Below are positions 40,894 through 49,877 of a DNA stretch of 64,000 bases, piece by piece. The translations under genes were made by a program, and so were the position numbers. The first letter of the stretch is position 1; every line of letters starts with the position of its first letter. The notes under the pieces were generated by a model that searched no databases, was not told the origin of the DNA, and worked only from the letters and a program-made list of their open reading frames with translations. Location of the stretch: the NCBI RefSeq assembly GCF_031177825.1, contig NZ_JAPSKE010000013.1, forward strand, positions 91,970-155,969, given 5' to 3'. This stretch comes from Paenibacillus sp. (GTDB taxonomy: Bacteria > Bacillota > Bacilli > Paenibacillales > YIM-B00363).

Positions 40894-43179
40894 ATGTCTT
40901 GGTCGATTCGAAACGCAGAGCTTACCCAGGCGGAGCTCTTAAATAACGAAAGCATCTTCGCGTTAGGGAACGGATATATCGGCGTTCGCGGCAACTTCGA
41001 GGAAGGGTACGCGCCCGGGATGAACAGCATCCGCGGGACGTACTTGAACGCGTTCCACGACGTGATTCCGATCCCTTACGGGGAGAAACTGCACGGCTTC
41101 CCCGGTACGCAGCAGAAGCTGGTCAACGGCATCGACGCGCAAACCGTCTCGATCCTGGTCGGCGACAAGCGGGAACCGTTCAGTTTATTTACGGGAACGG
41201 TGCGCTCCTTCGAGCGCGCGCTGAACATGGACGCCGGACATGCCGTCCGTTCGGTGCATTGGGTGTCCCCGGAAGGGCAAGAACTGAAGGTCACGTTCAC
41301 GCGTCTCGTCTCGTTCGCGGTGCGCGAATTGTTCGCGATTCATGTCGAGATCGAGCCGATTTCCGTACAGGGTCCGATTACGATTGTTTCTACTATTAAC
41401 GGCGATGTGGAAAATTATACGGCGGCGAACGACCCGCGCGTCGCGTCGGGCCACGCTAAGCTGCTGCGCACCGTATCGAGCGGCACGGCGCGAGACGTCG
41501 ACTACGTCGTTAACGAGACGTCCGCGTCGGAGTTGCGGATGAGCTGCGCGACCGCGTATTCGCACTCCGACGCGATCGCGGTCGAGCGCGCGGCGAACGA
41601 GCGGTCGGTTCGGTACACGGCCCGGTTCGACGGCGGAAGGCCGCTCTTCTTTACGAAGCGGAACGTCTATACGGACACGCTGCGCCACGGCGCCGATCCG
41701 CTGACGGCCGGCCTTCGGATCGCCTCCGAAGCGGCGGACGTCCCGTTCTCCGAGCAGCTTGCGCGGCAGCGCGCCTACGTCGCGGACTTCTGGAAACGGT
41801 CCGACATCATCATCGGCGACGACGCCCGTCTTCAGGAAGGCATCCGCTTCAACCTGTACCAACTGCTCCAATCGGCGGGCCAAGACGCGCACAGCAACAT
41901 TGCCGCCAAGGGGTTAACCGGCGAAGGCTACGAGGGCCATTACTTCTGGGATACGGAAATCTACATGTTCCCGGTGTTCTTGATGACGCAGCCGGCCATC
42001 GCGAAACAGCTGTTGATTTACCGCCATGGAATTCTGGATTTCGCAAGAGCGCGAGCGAGAGAGATGGGACATAAGAAAGGCGCGTTGTACCCGTGGAGAA
42101 CGATTTCCGGTACGGAATGCTCATCCTTCTTCCCTTCCGGCACGGCGCAATATCATATCAGCGCGGACATCGCGTACAGCTATTCCCAATATTATATGGC
42201 GACGGAAGACAACGACTTCTTATGGCAGTACGGCGCGGAAGTTTTGATCGAGACGGCGCGGCTGTGGATCGAGATCGGCCACTACTACGACGGCGCGTTC
42301 CATATCGACGAAGTGACCGGCCCGGACGAATACACGTGCTGCGTCGACAACAATTATTACACGAACGCCATGGCGAAAAACAATTTGCGATGGGCCGCTC
42401 GAAGCTGCCGTACGTTGTCGCGGTTGGACGCCGAACGATTCGACGCGTTGGCCGAGAAGCTCGGCGTATCCGAGGAGGAAATCCGAGGGTGGGATCGCGC
42501 CGCGGAAGCGATGCTGCTCCCGTACGACGAAGCGCTCGATATCAACCCGCAGGACGACACGTTCCTTCGCAAGCAGGTGTGGGATTTCGACAATACGCCG
42601 GAAGAACATTACCCGCTTCTGCTGCACTACCATCCGTTAACGATCTATCGTTATCAGGTGTGCAAGCAGGCGGACACCGTTCTCGCCCACTTCTTGCTCG
42701 AGGACGAGCAGCGCTTGGACACGATCCGAAGCTCGTACGACTATTACGAGAAAATCACGACGCATGATTCGTCGTTGTCCACTTGCATCTTCAGCATTAT
42801 GGCTTCGAAGGTCGGATACGCGGAGAAAGCCTACGATTATTTCAAGGAAACCGCCCGTCTGGACTTGGACAATACGCATGGAAATACGAAGGACGGCTTG
42901 CATCTCGCCAATATGGGCGGAACGTGGATGGCGATCGTGTTCGGCTTCGCCGGGGCGCGAATCAAGGACACGCATTTGGCGCTCGCGCCGGCCATTCCTG
43001 CCGCGTGGGATCGCTACGAGTTTAAGATTCAGTACAAAGGCCGTACGATCGACGTCCGCATCACGAAAGCCGAAGCGCAATTGACGCTCACGGAAGGCGA
43101 CGCGCTGCAGGTGCGTCTGTACGATCGAGACATTTCGTTGGCGCCTCGGACCCCTTACACCCAAGCGATTCAATCCTAA
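40894..43179 (+). CDS. GH65 disaccharide phosphorylase (maltose/kojibiose/nigerose type)
   Basis: 761 residues from MSWSIRNAEL, with AGGAG eight bases upstream. The GH65 pattern is clear: NESIFALGNGYIGVRGNFEE at the N terminus, HYFWDTEIYMFP, and catalytic acid Glu479 in EVTGPDEYTCCVDNNYYTN. It cleaves an alpha-linked glucose disaccharide with inorganic phosphate, giving glucose and beta-glucose 1-phosphate. The beta-phosphoglucomutase gene 16 bp downstream handles that product, supporting phosphorolysis rather than hydrolysis. The linkage preferred (alpha-1,2, -1,3 or -1,4) cannot be decided by eye. Confidence 0.93.
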   Translation: MSWSIRNAELTQAELLNNESIFALGNGYIGVRGNFEEGYAPGMNSIRGTYLNAFHDVIPIPYGEKLHGFPGTQQKLVNGIDAQTVSILVGDKREPFSLFTGTVRSFERALNMDAGHAVRSVHWVSPEGQELKVTFTRLVSFAVRELFAIHVEIEPISVQGPITIVSTINGDVENYTAANDPRVASGHAKLLRTVSSGTARDVDYVVNETSASELRMSCATAYSHSDAIAVERAANERSVRYTARFDGGRPLFFTKRNVYTDTLRHGADPLTAGLRIASEAADVPFSEQLARQRAYVADFWKRSDIIIGDDARLQEGIRFNLYQLLQSAGQDAHSNIAAKGLTGEGYEGHYFWDTEIYMFPVFLMTQPAIAKQLLIYRHGILDFARARAREMGHKKGALYPWRTISGTECSSFFPSGTAQYHISADIAYSYSQYYMATEDNDFLWQYGAEVLIETARLWIEIGHYYDGAFHIDEVTGPDEYTCCVDNNYYTNAMAKNNLRWAARSCRTLSRLDAERFDALAEKLGVSEEEIRGWDRAAEAMLLPYDEALDINPQDDTFLRKQVWDFDNTPEEHYPLLLHYHPLTIYRYQVCKQADTVLAHFLLEDEQRLDTIRSSYDYYEKITTHDSSLSTCIFSIMASKVGYAEKAYDYFKETARLDLDNTHGNTKDGLHLANMGGTWMAIVFGFAGARIKDTHLALAPAIPAAWDRYEFKIQYKGRTIDVRITKAEAQLTLTEGDALQVRLYDRDISLAPRTPYTQAIQS

Positions 43180-43195
43180 AGGAGCGGCATCGACC

Positions 43196-43876
43196 ATGAA
43201 CCTATCGCTGAAAGCCGTCGTCTTCGACTTGGACGGCGTCATTACGGATACGGCAGAGCATCATTACCTCGCGTGGAAGGCGATCGGCGACGAGCTCGGG
43301 CTGCCATTCACCAGAGCATTCAACGAGAACCTGAAGGGCGTCTCCCGCATGGAGTCCCTTCGGTTGTTGTTGAGTTTATCGAAGCAACCGTTGCACTTCA
43401 CGGAACAGCAATTGGAGGCGCTGGCGACGCGCAAGAACGAGCTGTACAAGCGGCTCATCATGGAGATTACGCCGCAGGACGCGCTGCCCGGCATTCCGGA
43501 GCTGCTCGATGAGCTGAAGCGGCTCGGCGTGAAGACCGCGATCGCCTCCGCCAGCAAGAACGCCTTCACCGTCATCGACAACCTGCGGATGAACGACCGG
43601 TTCGATTGTATCGTGGATGCGGCGAGCATTCGGAACTCCAAGCCGGATCCGGAGGTGTTCCTGAAGGCGGCGGAGCTGTTAGGCGTGGAACCGGAAGCTT
43701 GCGTCGGCGTAGAGGATGCGGTCGCCGGCGTTCAGGCGATTCGCGCCGCGAACATGGCGTCGATCGCGATCGGGGCTCGCGAGGCGTTCCCCAAGGCCGA
43801 CCTGGTGTTGCCTTCTACCGGGGCATTGACCGTGGAGCGGGTGCAGGAAGCGTTCGAACGGAACAGAAAAGCGTAA
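43196..43876 (+). CDS. pgmB: Beta-phosphoglucomutase (HAD superfamily)
   Basis: 226 residues with AAAGGAG before the ATG. HAD motif I VFDLDGVITD carries nucleophile Asp11 and acid/base Asp13, motif II is IASAS, the lysine lies in SKPDPEVFL, and motif III is VGVEDAVAGVQAI. A helical cap domain with the KGVSRMESL loop is typical of beta-PGM. It converts beta-glucose 1-phosphate from the upstream GH65 enzyme into glucose 6-phosphate. It is the last gene of the operon, closed by a terminator. Confidence 0.94.
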   Translation: MNLSLKAVVFDLDGVITDTAEHHYLAWKAIGDELGLPFTRAFNENLKGVSRMESLRLLLSLSKQPLHFTEQQLEALATRKNELYKRLIMEITPQDALPGIPELLDELKRLGVKTAIASASKNAFTVIDNLRMNDRFDCIVDAASIRNSKPDPEVFLKAAELLGVEPEACVGVEDAVAGVQAIRAANMASIAIGAREAFPKADLVLPSTGALTVERVQEAFERNRKA

Positions 43877-43893
43877 GAAAGCTTTGCGAACTC

Positions 43894-43924
43894 GGCGCGA
43901 TTCCTCGCGCCTTTTTCGTTTTTT
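43894..43924 (+). terminator. Intrinsic terminator of alpha-glucoside operon
   Basis: GGCGCG / CGCGCC stem with a six-base loop followed by TTTTTCGTTTTTT, 18 bp past the pgmB stop. Confidence 0.85.
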
Positions 43925-43925
43925 A

Positions 43926-44429
43926 CTATTGCGGCACTGAATGGAAAAATCGCGTCACTTGGTCTTCATCCTCTAAACATTTTTGGATATATTGAATCAG
44001 TTCATTTTCGCTTTCGAAATCCCTGAGGTCTTGCTCATACCATCTCTGTAAATCCTCTCTGGCGACGGTATACGTTTGTTCCGCGTAACGAAAGGTAACC
44101 CAATCAGCATTCTGTACCAATGCCAGCATGATACTGGCATTATATAGAGCGTTTTCTTCGTAATTTTTCATCGTTTCTTGGTTTGTTTCCGAATTTTTGT
44201 AATTCAAAATGATCCCATACGGTTTTTCGGTAGTTTTTAGTTCGAAACCGTCCAGATGTTCCCCGCCTGGACCCGGCAATCGCCTCGCAATGTTCCCGAC
44301 GGCCCCGTTATCCCCTACATATGAGTTTTTAAACCGAAATAGGTCGTCTTCTTCTTTAGGATTTGAATTGCATCCGATGCCTGCTTGGAATAGAGCCAGT
44401 AAAAGGATGATAAAGATCCCCTTGTTCAC
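43926..44429 (-). CDS. DUF4825-type lipoprotein
   Basis: 167 residues from a GTG start preceded by GAGG/GGAGGG. Lipobox AGIGC (Cys20). The NSYVGDNGAVGNI segment and EKPYGIILNYKN match the DUF4825 pattern seen in Bacilli lipoproteins of unknown role. The gene is visibly more AT-rich than its neighbours, is transcribed against the pgmB operon and ends within 2 bp of that operon's terminator. It may be a recent insertion or a foreign gene. Confidence 0.7.
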   Translation of the reverse strand: MNKGIFIILLLALFQAGIGCNSNPKEEDDLFRFKNSYVGDNGAVGNIARRLPGPGGEHLDGFELKTTEKPYGIILNYKNSETNQETMKNYEENALYNASIMLALVQNADWVTFRYAEQTYTVAREDLQRWYEQDLRDFESENELIQYIQKCLEDEDQVTRFFHSVPQ

Positions 44430-44516
44430 TTTTCCTCATCCCTCCCGGTACTTCCTTATTATTGCCCGCAATGTTCATATTACGCTTTGTAACTGCAATA
44501 GGTTGCAGCAACGACA

Positions 44517-44541
44517 AATGCGCACCTCTAGGGTGCGCATT
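44517..44541 (-). terminator. Terminator of monosaccharide importer operon
   Basis: AATGCGCACC / GGTGCGCATT, 10-bp stem with a short loop, 23 bp past the permease stop; short T run on the minus strand. Confidence 0.7.
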
Positions 44542-44563
44542 CCGCATGCTGTCTCATTGCCGT

Positions 44564-45784
44564 TTATCCCCGCTTCTTACGCGTCATGACGTCGAAGATG
44601 ACCGCCGCCGCCAATACGCCGCCGCGAATCATGTACTGGTACGAAATTCCGACGCCCAGCAGATTCATGCCGCTGGAAAGCGACGCCATAACGATCGCGC
44701 CGATGATGGCGCCCGTCACCTTGCCGACGCCGCCGGCGGAAGAAACGCCGCCGACGTAAGCGGCTGCGACGGCGTCCAGCTCGAACAGCGTGCCCGCCGT
44801 CGTCGTCGCCGATTGCAGGCGGGACGTAAACAAGATGCCGCACAGCGCGGAGAGCATGCCCATCGAACCGAAGACGATATAGGTGATCTTCTTGACGTTA
44901 ATGCCGCTCAGATGCGCGGCTTCCGGGTTGCTGCCCACCGCGTAAATATGGCGGCCCGTGACCGTCTTCGTCGTGAAGAAGTGATAGACGACGACCACCA
45001 GCAGCATAATGATCACCGTCCAGGAAAATCCGTTGTAGCCCGCGAGAATCCAAGTGACATACGCGATAATGGCGGATACGCACGCGACCTTCAGCACGAA
45101 GATCGGCTTCGAGACGACTTCGAATTGGTACTTCAGCTTATTGCGGCGGTTCGATATTTCGCTCCACACATACAACGCGATGCCGGCCAGTCCCACAAGG
45201 AGCGAGAGCAGGTGCAGCCCGTTCACGACCATCAGCGACGGAATGAAGCCGTTGCCGATCGCGTTGAACGCTTCGTCTTTAATGATGATCGTGCCCGATT
45301 TCTCGGTAATTTGGAGCAGGGCGCCCCGATACACAAGCCAGCCGGCCAGCGTCGCCACGAACGCAGGGATGCCGATCTTCGCCACGAGCACCCCGTTGAT
45401 CAGGCCGAGGACGACGCCGAGGACGAGAATGACGGGAATCGTGACCGCCACCGGCACGCCCATCTGCGTTAGCAAAATCGCCGCGATCGCGCCCATGAAC
45501 CCGGCCGCGAAACCGACGGACAAGTCGATGTGGCGGATGACGATGACGAGCGTCATGCCGACGGCCAGCACGGCGATATATCCCGTCGAATCGAGCAGAT
45601 TGCTGATATTTCGGGAGGACATGAACAGTCCGTCGGTAAGAACCGTGAATGTAAGCATAATAACGAATAAAGCGATGTACATGCCGTAGTCGCGAATATT
45701 CGTTCGAATCAACGTCCGGGCTTCTTGGAAGAAGCCTGCCGGCGTCCCGGTCGTGACGGCCTCCGGCGCGCGATTCAATTCCAT
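44564..45784 (-). CDS. mmsB: Multiple-monosaccharide ABC transporter permease
   Basis: 406 residues with about ten hydrophobic segments and the ribose/xylose-type permease signature (GIPAFVATLAGWLVYRG; YAVGSNPEAAHLSGINVKK; ELDAVAAAYVGGVSSAGGVG). The length and middle loop with SEISNRRNKLKYQFEV match the GguB/MmsB type that works with ChvE binding proteins. Third gene of the ChvE-MmsA-MmsB operon, 12 bp after the ATPase gene. Confidence 0.92.
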   Translation of the reverse strand: MELNRAPEAVTTGTPAGFFQEARTLIRTNIRDYGMYIALFVIMLTFTVLTDGLFMSSRNISNLLDSTGYIAVLAVGMTLVIVIRHIDLSVGFAAGFMGAIAAILLTQMGVPVAVTIPVILVLGVVLGLINGVLVAKIGIPAFVATLAGWLVYRGALLQITEKSGTIIIKDEAFNAIGNGFIPSLMVVNGLHLLSLLVGLAGIALYVWSEISNRRNKLKYQFEVVSKPIFVLKVACVSAIIAYVTWILAGYNGFSWTVIIMLLVVVVYHFFTTKTVTGRHIYAVGSNPEAAHLSGINVKKITYIVFGSMGMLSALCGILFTSRLQSATTTAGTLFELDAVAAAYVGGVSSAGGVGKVTGAIIGAIVMASLSSGMNLLGVGISYQYMIRGGVLAAAVIFDVMTRKKRG

Positions 45785-45796
45785 GGGGGATCCCTC

Positions 45797-47317
45797 CTAT
45801 TGCGTCGCAAGCTGCATAATTTTTTCTTGATCGGCGTCGGCGATCGCCAGTTCCCCTTTGATCTCGCCTTCGGCCATTACATATACGCGATCGCTCATTC
45901 CGAGCACTTCGGGCAACTCCGACGATATCATGATGATGCTCATGCCTTCCCGAATCAGCTTGTTCATGATCGAATAGATTTCGAATTTGGCCCCGACGTC
46001 GATGCCTCGCGTCGGTTCGTCCAAGATCAGCAGCTTCGGCCCGACGAACAGCCACTTGCCGAGCGATACCTTCTGCTGATTGCCGCCGCTTAATTTTCCG
46101 ACCAACTGCTCTACGGACGGCGCCTTGATATACATCGAGTTCTTGTATTCCGTCGCGACCTTCACTTCTTCGTTCTCGTTCACGATGCCGTTCGATGCGA
46201 TGCCGTACAGGTTTGCCGAGGAGATGTTGCTCTTAATGTCTTGGGCCAGGAACAGCCCGTTCCCCTTGCGATCTTCGGTCACGTATGCGATGCCCGCGCG
46301 AATCGCGTCGCTCGTATGCGGGAAGGCTACCGGCTTGCCGTCGAGCAGCAGCTCGCCTTGCAGCTTGTATTCTTTGGGATTTCCGAAAATGCTAAGCGCC
46401 AGCTCCGTCCGGCCCGAGCCCATCAAGCCCGCGATTCCGACGATCTCGCCCTTGCGCACGTGCAGATCGACGTTCTTCGCGACCTTCCGGCCCAGCCGCG
46501 GGTCGTATGCGCTCCAGTTCCGCAGCTCGAGGATTTTGTCTCCGAACGTCGGATTCGTTCGCTTCGGATAGATGTCCTCGATTTCCCGACCGACCATGTT
46601 TTTAATAATGGCGTTCTCGGTGATCTCCCCTTTGGCGCCGTCCAACGTGCAGATCGTCCGCCCGTCGCGAAGCACCGTCGCCGAATCCGCGATCGAGATC
46701 ACTTCCTTCAGCTTGTGGGAAATCATAATGCACGCGATGCCTTGCTGCTTCAGCTCCCGCAGCAGCTGCAACAAATTTTCGCTGTCGTCCTCGTTCAGCG
46801 CCGCCGTCGGCTCGTCCAGGATGAGCAGCTTTACGTCCTTGCTGAGCGCCTTCGCGATTTCGACGAGCTGCTGCTTGCCGACGCCGAGATCTTTCACGAG
46901 CGTCTCCGGATTGACGTTCAGCTTCACCTTCCGAAGCATCTCCTTCGCTTGAACGACCGTCCGGTTCCAGTCGACGAGCTTGCCCCGCTTCACTTCGTTG
47001 CCGGCGAAGATGTTTTCGTACACCGTCAGATCGGGGAACAACGCCAACTCCTGATAGATGATCGCGATGCCCGCCTTCACGCTGTCCGTAATTTGATGGA
47101 ACTGCTGCACGGCCCCTTCGAACACGATATCCCCTTCATACGTGCCGTAGGGATAGACGCCGCTGAGCACCTTCATCAGCGTCGATTTGCCCGCGCCGTT
47201 TTCCCCGACCAAGCAATGAATTTCGCCTTTCTTCACCTTGAAATTCACGTCGGCCAGCGCTTTCACTCCCGGAAACTCCTTAGAAATCTGTCGCATCTCC
47301 AATATCGATTCGCTCAT
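45797..47317 (-). CDS. mmsA: Multiple-monosaccharide ABC transporter ATP-binding protein
   Basis: 506 residues with two fused ABC domains. The first has Walker A GENGAGKST (about 38-46), signature LGVGKQQLVEIAKAL and Walker B LLILDEPTAALN. The second has the degenerate P loop GLMGSGRTE, signature LSGGNQQKVSLGKWL and LLILDEPTRGIDVG. This is the RbsA/GguA arrangement. It energises the MmsB permease. The start has GGGGGGT nine bases upstream and follows a strong hairpin after the ChvE-type gene. Confidence 0.94.
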   Translation of the reverse strand: MSESILEMRQISKEFPGVKALADVNFKVKKGEIHCLVGENGAGKSTLMKVLSGVYPYGTYEGDIVFEGAVQQFHQITDSVKAGIAIIYQELALFPDLTVYENIFAGNEVKRGKLVDWNRTVVQAKEMLRKVKLNVNPETLVKDLGVGKQQLVEIAKALSKDVKLLILDEPTAALNEDDSENLLQLLRELKQQGIACIMISHKLKEVISIADSATVLRDGRTICTLDGAKGEITENAIIKNMVGREIEDIYPKRTNPTFGDKILELRNWSAYDPRLGRKVAKNVDLHVRKGEIVGIAGLMGSGRTELALSIFGNPKEYKLQGELLLDGKPVAFPHTSDAIRAGIAYVTEDRKGNGLFLAQDIKSNISSANLYGIASNGIVNENEEVKVATEYKNSMYIKAPSVEQLVGKLSGGNQQKVSLGKWLFVGPKLLILDEPTRGIDVGAKFEIYSIMNKLIREGMSIIMISSELPEVLGMSDRVYVMAEGEIKGELAIADADQEKIMQLATQ

Positions 47318-47358
47318 GGTTCGCCGACCCCCCTCTCCCCTGCCGCTTTCGCAAGAGC

Positions 47359-47394
47359 GGAATAGCGATAGAAGCCAGGCTCTACCGCTATTCC
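47359..47394 (-). promoter_or_regulatory. Intercistronic hairpin between chvE and mmsA
   Basis: GGAATAGCG pairs with CGCTATTCC, then after one mismatch a further 4 bp, around an eight-base loop. No T tract follows, so it is more likely an mRNA stabiliser or processing site favouring the binding-protein message. Confidence 0.6.
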
Positions 47395-47410
47395 GTGCAG
47401 CGCTATTGTA

Positions 47411-48514
47411 TTATAAGCCGGTGAACTCGCTTGCTTCGTAATATCCGGAATCGATCAACTCGCTCTTCACGTTCGCTTTGTCGACGACGATGACGTCGGT
47501 TTGCTTCGCTTTCACCTCGACGGCGCCGTTATCGTACGAGCCTGTCGTCTCCGGCGTATGGCCGTCGAGGATCGTCACCGCCATGCCCATCGCGTCCTTC
47601 ACGAGCGTCCGAACGTCCTTGAACACCGTCATCGATTGCTTCTCGTCGATGATGTATTGGATGGACGCCTTCTCCGCGTCTTGACCCGTCACCACGAAGC
47701 TGGACACTGCGCCGTCGGAACCGAATACGTCGGCGATCGAGCGGGCCGTGCCGTCGTTCGGCGCAAGAATCGCGACGTCGCCCTTCAGGTCCGCGCTTGC
47801 CGCCGTCAAGTGCGTCTGCGCCTTGTTCTTCGCTTCGCTCGGATCCCAGTTCGTCGTCACTTGACCGATGATCTTGCTCATCTCGTCCCGGGACAACTCG
47901 GCTTTCTCCTTCAGCGCTTCCGCTTCGCTCGAGTTGGCGATCTTGAACGTGCCGTCGGCGATCTTCGGCTGGAGCACGCTCCATGCGCCTTCGAAGAACA
48001 AGAACGCGTTATTGTCGGACGCCGCGCCCGCATACAAGTACAGCGGTACGCCGGAGCCTTGCGCATTGTCGATCAAGTACTGCCCTTGCGCCGCGCCGAC
48101 CGCGACGCTGTCGAACGTAACGTAGTAGTCGACCGCGTCCGTGTCCGTAATCAAGCGGTCGTACGCGATGACCGTGACGCCTTCTTTCTTCGCCGCTTCG
48201 ACGGCCGCCGCCGCGGCTGCGCCGTCCTGCGGACAGATGATCAAGACGTCGATGCCTTTATTGAGCAGCGTCTCGACGTTTTCCTTCTCCTTCGCGGACG
48301 AACCTTGACTGAACAAAATTTCGGTCGTGTACTCCGTGCCGGACAGCGCTTCCTTGAAGCGTTGTTCGTCCTGCACCCAACGCGGTTCGTCTTTCGTCGG
48401 CAGCACGATGCCTACGCTCACATTGCCGCTGCCGCTCTGCCCGCACGCCGCGACGAGCGCGGAAACCATCATAACGAGTAACAATAAGGACAACGGTTTC
48501 ATCCATCTTTTCAT
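47411..48514 (-). CDS. chvE: Multiple-monosaccharide-binding lipoprotein (ChvE-like)
   Basis: 367 residues with lipobox LVAAC (Cys24). A periplasmic-binding-protein type I fold follows: VGIVLPTKDEPRWVQDEQRF, VLIICPQDGAAAAAAVEAAK, VIAYDRLI, and the late TVFKDVRTLVKDA. The spacing and GAASDNNAFLFFEGAWSVLQP segment fit the ChvE/GguC-linked class that binds several aldoses such as galactose, arabinose or xylose. First gene of the operon with mmsA and mmsB. Its promoter overlaps a cre-like site, so glucose repression through CcpA is likely. Confidence 0.93.
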   Translation of the reverse strand: MKRWMKPLSLLLLVMMVSALVAACGQSGSGNVSVGIVLPTKDEPRWVQDEQRFKEALSGTEYTTEILFSQGSSAKEKENVETLLNKGIDVLIICPQDGAAAAAAVEAAKKEGVTVIAYDRLITDTDAVDYYVTFDSVAVGAAQGQYLIDNAQGSGVPLYLYAGAASDNNAFLFFEGAWSVLQPKIADGTFKIANSSEAEALKEKAELSRDEMSKIIGQVTTNWDPSEAKNKAQTHLTAASADLKGDVAILAPNDGTARSIADVFGSDGAVSSFVVTGQDAEKASIQYIIDEKQSMTVFKDVRTLVKDAMGMAVTILDGHTPETTGSYDNGAVEVKAKQTDVIVVDKANVKSELIDSGYYEASEFTGL

Positions 48515-48560
48515 ACGGCTTACCCCTCTCGGTCTAGTTCTTTTGTGTGGCTACACCGTA

Positions 48561-48588
48561 ACTATATCACCGGGCGGGGGGCGTGAAA
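48561..48588 (-). promoter_or_regulatory. Putative promoter of chvE operon
   Basis: TATAGT (48561-48566) with TTTCAC (48583-48588) at a 16-base spacing. The -35 region is poor and overlaps the cre-like site. Confidence 0.45.
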
Positions 48589-48597
48589 GCGCTGTCG
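48584..48597. promoter_or_regulatory. cre-like CcpA site
   Basis: TGAAAGCGCTGTCG fits the Bacillus cre consensus TGWNANCGNTNWCA at 13 of 14 positions. It covers the -35 region of the chvE operon promoter, a repression position. Confidence 0.65.
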
Positions 48598-48707
48598 TAT
48601 AGCACTCTTTTAATATCGTCTTCACTTTTTTAACTTGCGGCCCAAAGTCGGGGCGGCACCAGCCGGAAGTTTCTCCGACTGCACCGAGCCGGACCGGTTC
48701 GGCCCAT

Positions 48708-48742
48708 AAAAAAACAGCGCCGGATTCGAAAACCCGACGCTG
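48708..48742 (-). terminator. Terminator of three-component-system operon
   Basis: CAGCGTCGG / CCGGCGCTG stem followed on the minus strand by seven T residues, 17 bp past the stop of the XylF-like gene. Confidence 0.85.
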
Positions 48743-48758
48743 CCCGATTCGTAAGTCG

Positions 48759-49877
48759 TTATTCTTTTACGTTCCTATAGACGTCTTCCCTCGAATGGAA
48801 GCCGTCCGCGATAATCGTGGCGTCGATCGTCGCCCGGTCGACGGCGATCGGCGCCAACAGCAGCGACGGGACGTCAACCTTCCCGTTCGGGATCGACCGG
48901 TTCGACGTCACGGCGGCGCCCGACGCCAGCTTAACCGCCAATTCGGCGGCCGCCTGCGCCAGCGACTGGATCGGCTTGTAGACCGTCATCGTCTGGGTAC
49001 CTTCGACGATATGCTGCGCCGCGGTCAAGTCCGCGTCCTGACCGGCGACCGGCACCTTGCCCGCCAGCCCGCGCGCCGCCAGCGCCTCGATGACGGCGTC
49101 CGCAGTCGCGTCGTTCGCTGCGATGACCGCGTCGATGGCGTTGCCGTTCGCTTCCAAGGCGGCCTCCATGTTCTCGAACGCGTTCGCCGGTTCCCAATTT
49201 TCCGTCCATTGGTCATATACGATTCTAATATCACCGCTGTCGATCCGCGGCTGCAGCACGTTGAATACGCCCTGCTTCAAGAGATGCGCGTTGTTATCCG
49301 TCTCCGCGCCCCCGATGTACGCGTAATTCCCCCGCGGCACCAGCTTCGTGATCGCTTCCGCCTGCAGCTCGCCGACCCGCACGTTGTCGAACGATACGTA
49401 CATATCGACATTCGCGTTGCGCACCAACCGGTCGTACGCCAACACCTTCACGTCGGCGGCGTGGGCTTTCTGCACGATCGTCGCCATCGCCTCGGCGTTA
49501 TGCGGCACGATGACGAGCAGATCGACGCCGCGGCTGATCAGCGTCTCCGCCTGCGCGATCTGCAGCGCGTCGTCCCCGTCCGCCGCCAGAATGTCCACTT
49601 CCGCGCCAAGCGCCTCCGCCGCCGCTTTGAACAAATCCCGATCCTTCCGCCAACGCTCCTCCAGCAGCGTATCCATCGAGAAGCCGATGTTCACCTTGCC
49701 GTCGCCCGGCGGGCGTTCGCCGTCCGTCGGCTGCTCCGCGGGCGGGGCGAGCTCCGAAGCGTCTCCGTTCTCTTCGCAGGAGGCGAAGAGGCAGGCCGAC
49801 GCAAGCAGGAGCAGCGACAGAAGCCACGCCGTCCCGCCGCGAACGCGAGAACGATTCACCGTTCCGCCCCCTTTCAT
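48759..49877 (-). CDS. XylF-like sugar-binding lipoprotein
   Basis: 372 residues from the ATG that overlaps the regulator stop as ATGA; a GTG at 49859 has an equally good RBS. The signal region has two possible lipobox Cys (29 in LASAC, 34 in LFASC). The fold is the D-xylose/ribose-binding type: VNIGFSMDTLLEERWRKDRD, VDLLVIVPHNAEAM, VLAYDRLVRNANVDMYVSFDN, and VIAANDATADAVIEAL. It closes the sensor-kinase-regulator operon. It has no permease of its own; it may feed MmsA/MmsB upstream of it on the map or act in sensing. Confidence 0.88.
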   Translation of the reverse strand: MKGGGTVNRSRVRGGTAWLLSLLLLASACLFASCEENGDASELAPPAEQPTDGERPPGDGKVNIGFSMDTLLEERWRKDRDLFKAAAEALGAEVDILAADGDDALQIAQAETLISRGVDLLVIVPHNAEAMATIVQKAHAADVKVLAYDRLVRNANVDMYVSFDNVRVGELQAEAITKLVPRGNYAYIGGAETDNNAHLLKQGVFNVLQPRIDSGDIRIVYDQWTENWEPANAFENMEAALEANGNAIDAVIAANDATADAVIEALAARGLAGKVPVAGQDADLTAAQHIVEGTQTMTVYKPIQSLAQAAAELAVKLASGAAVTSNRSIPNGKVDVPSLLLAPIAVDRATIDATIIADGFHSREDVYRNVKE

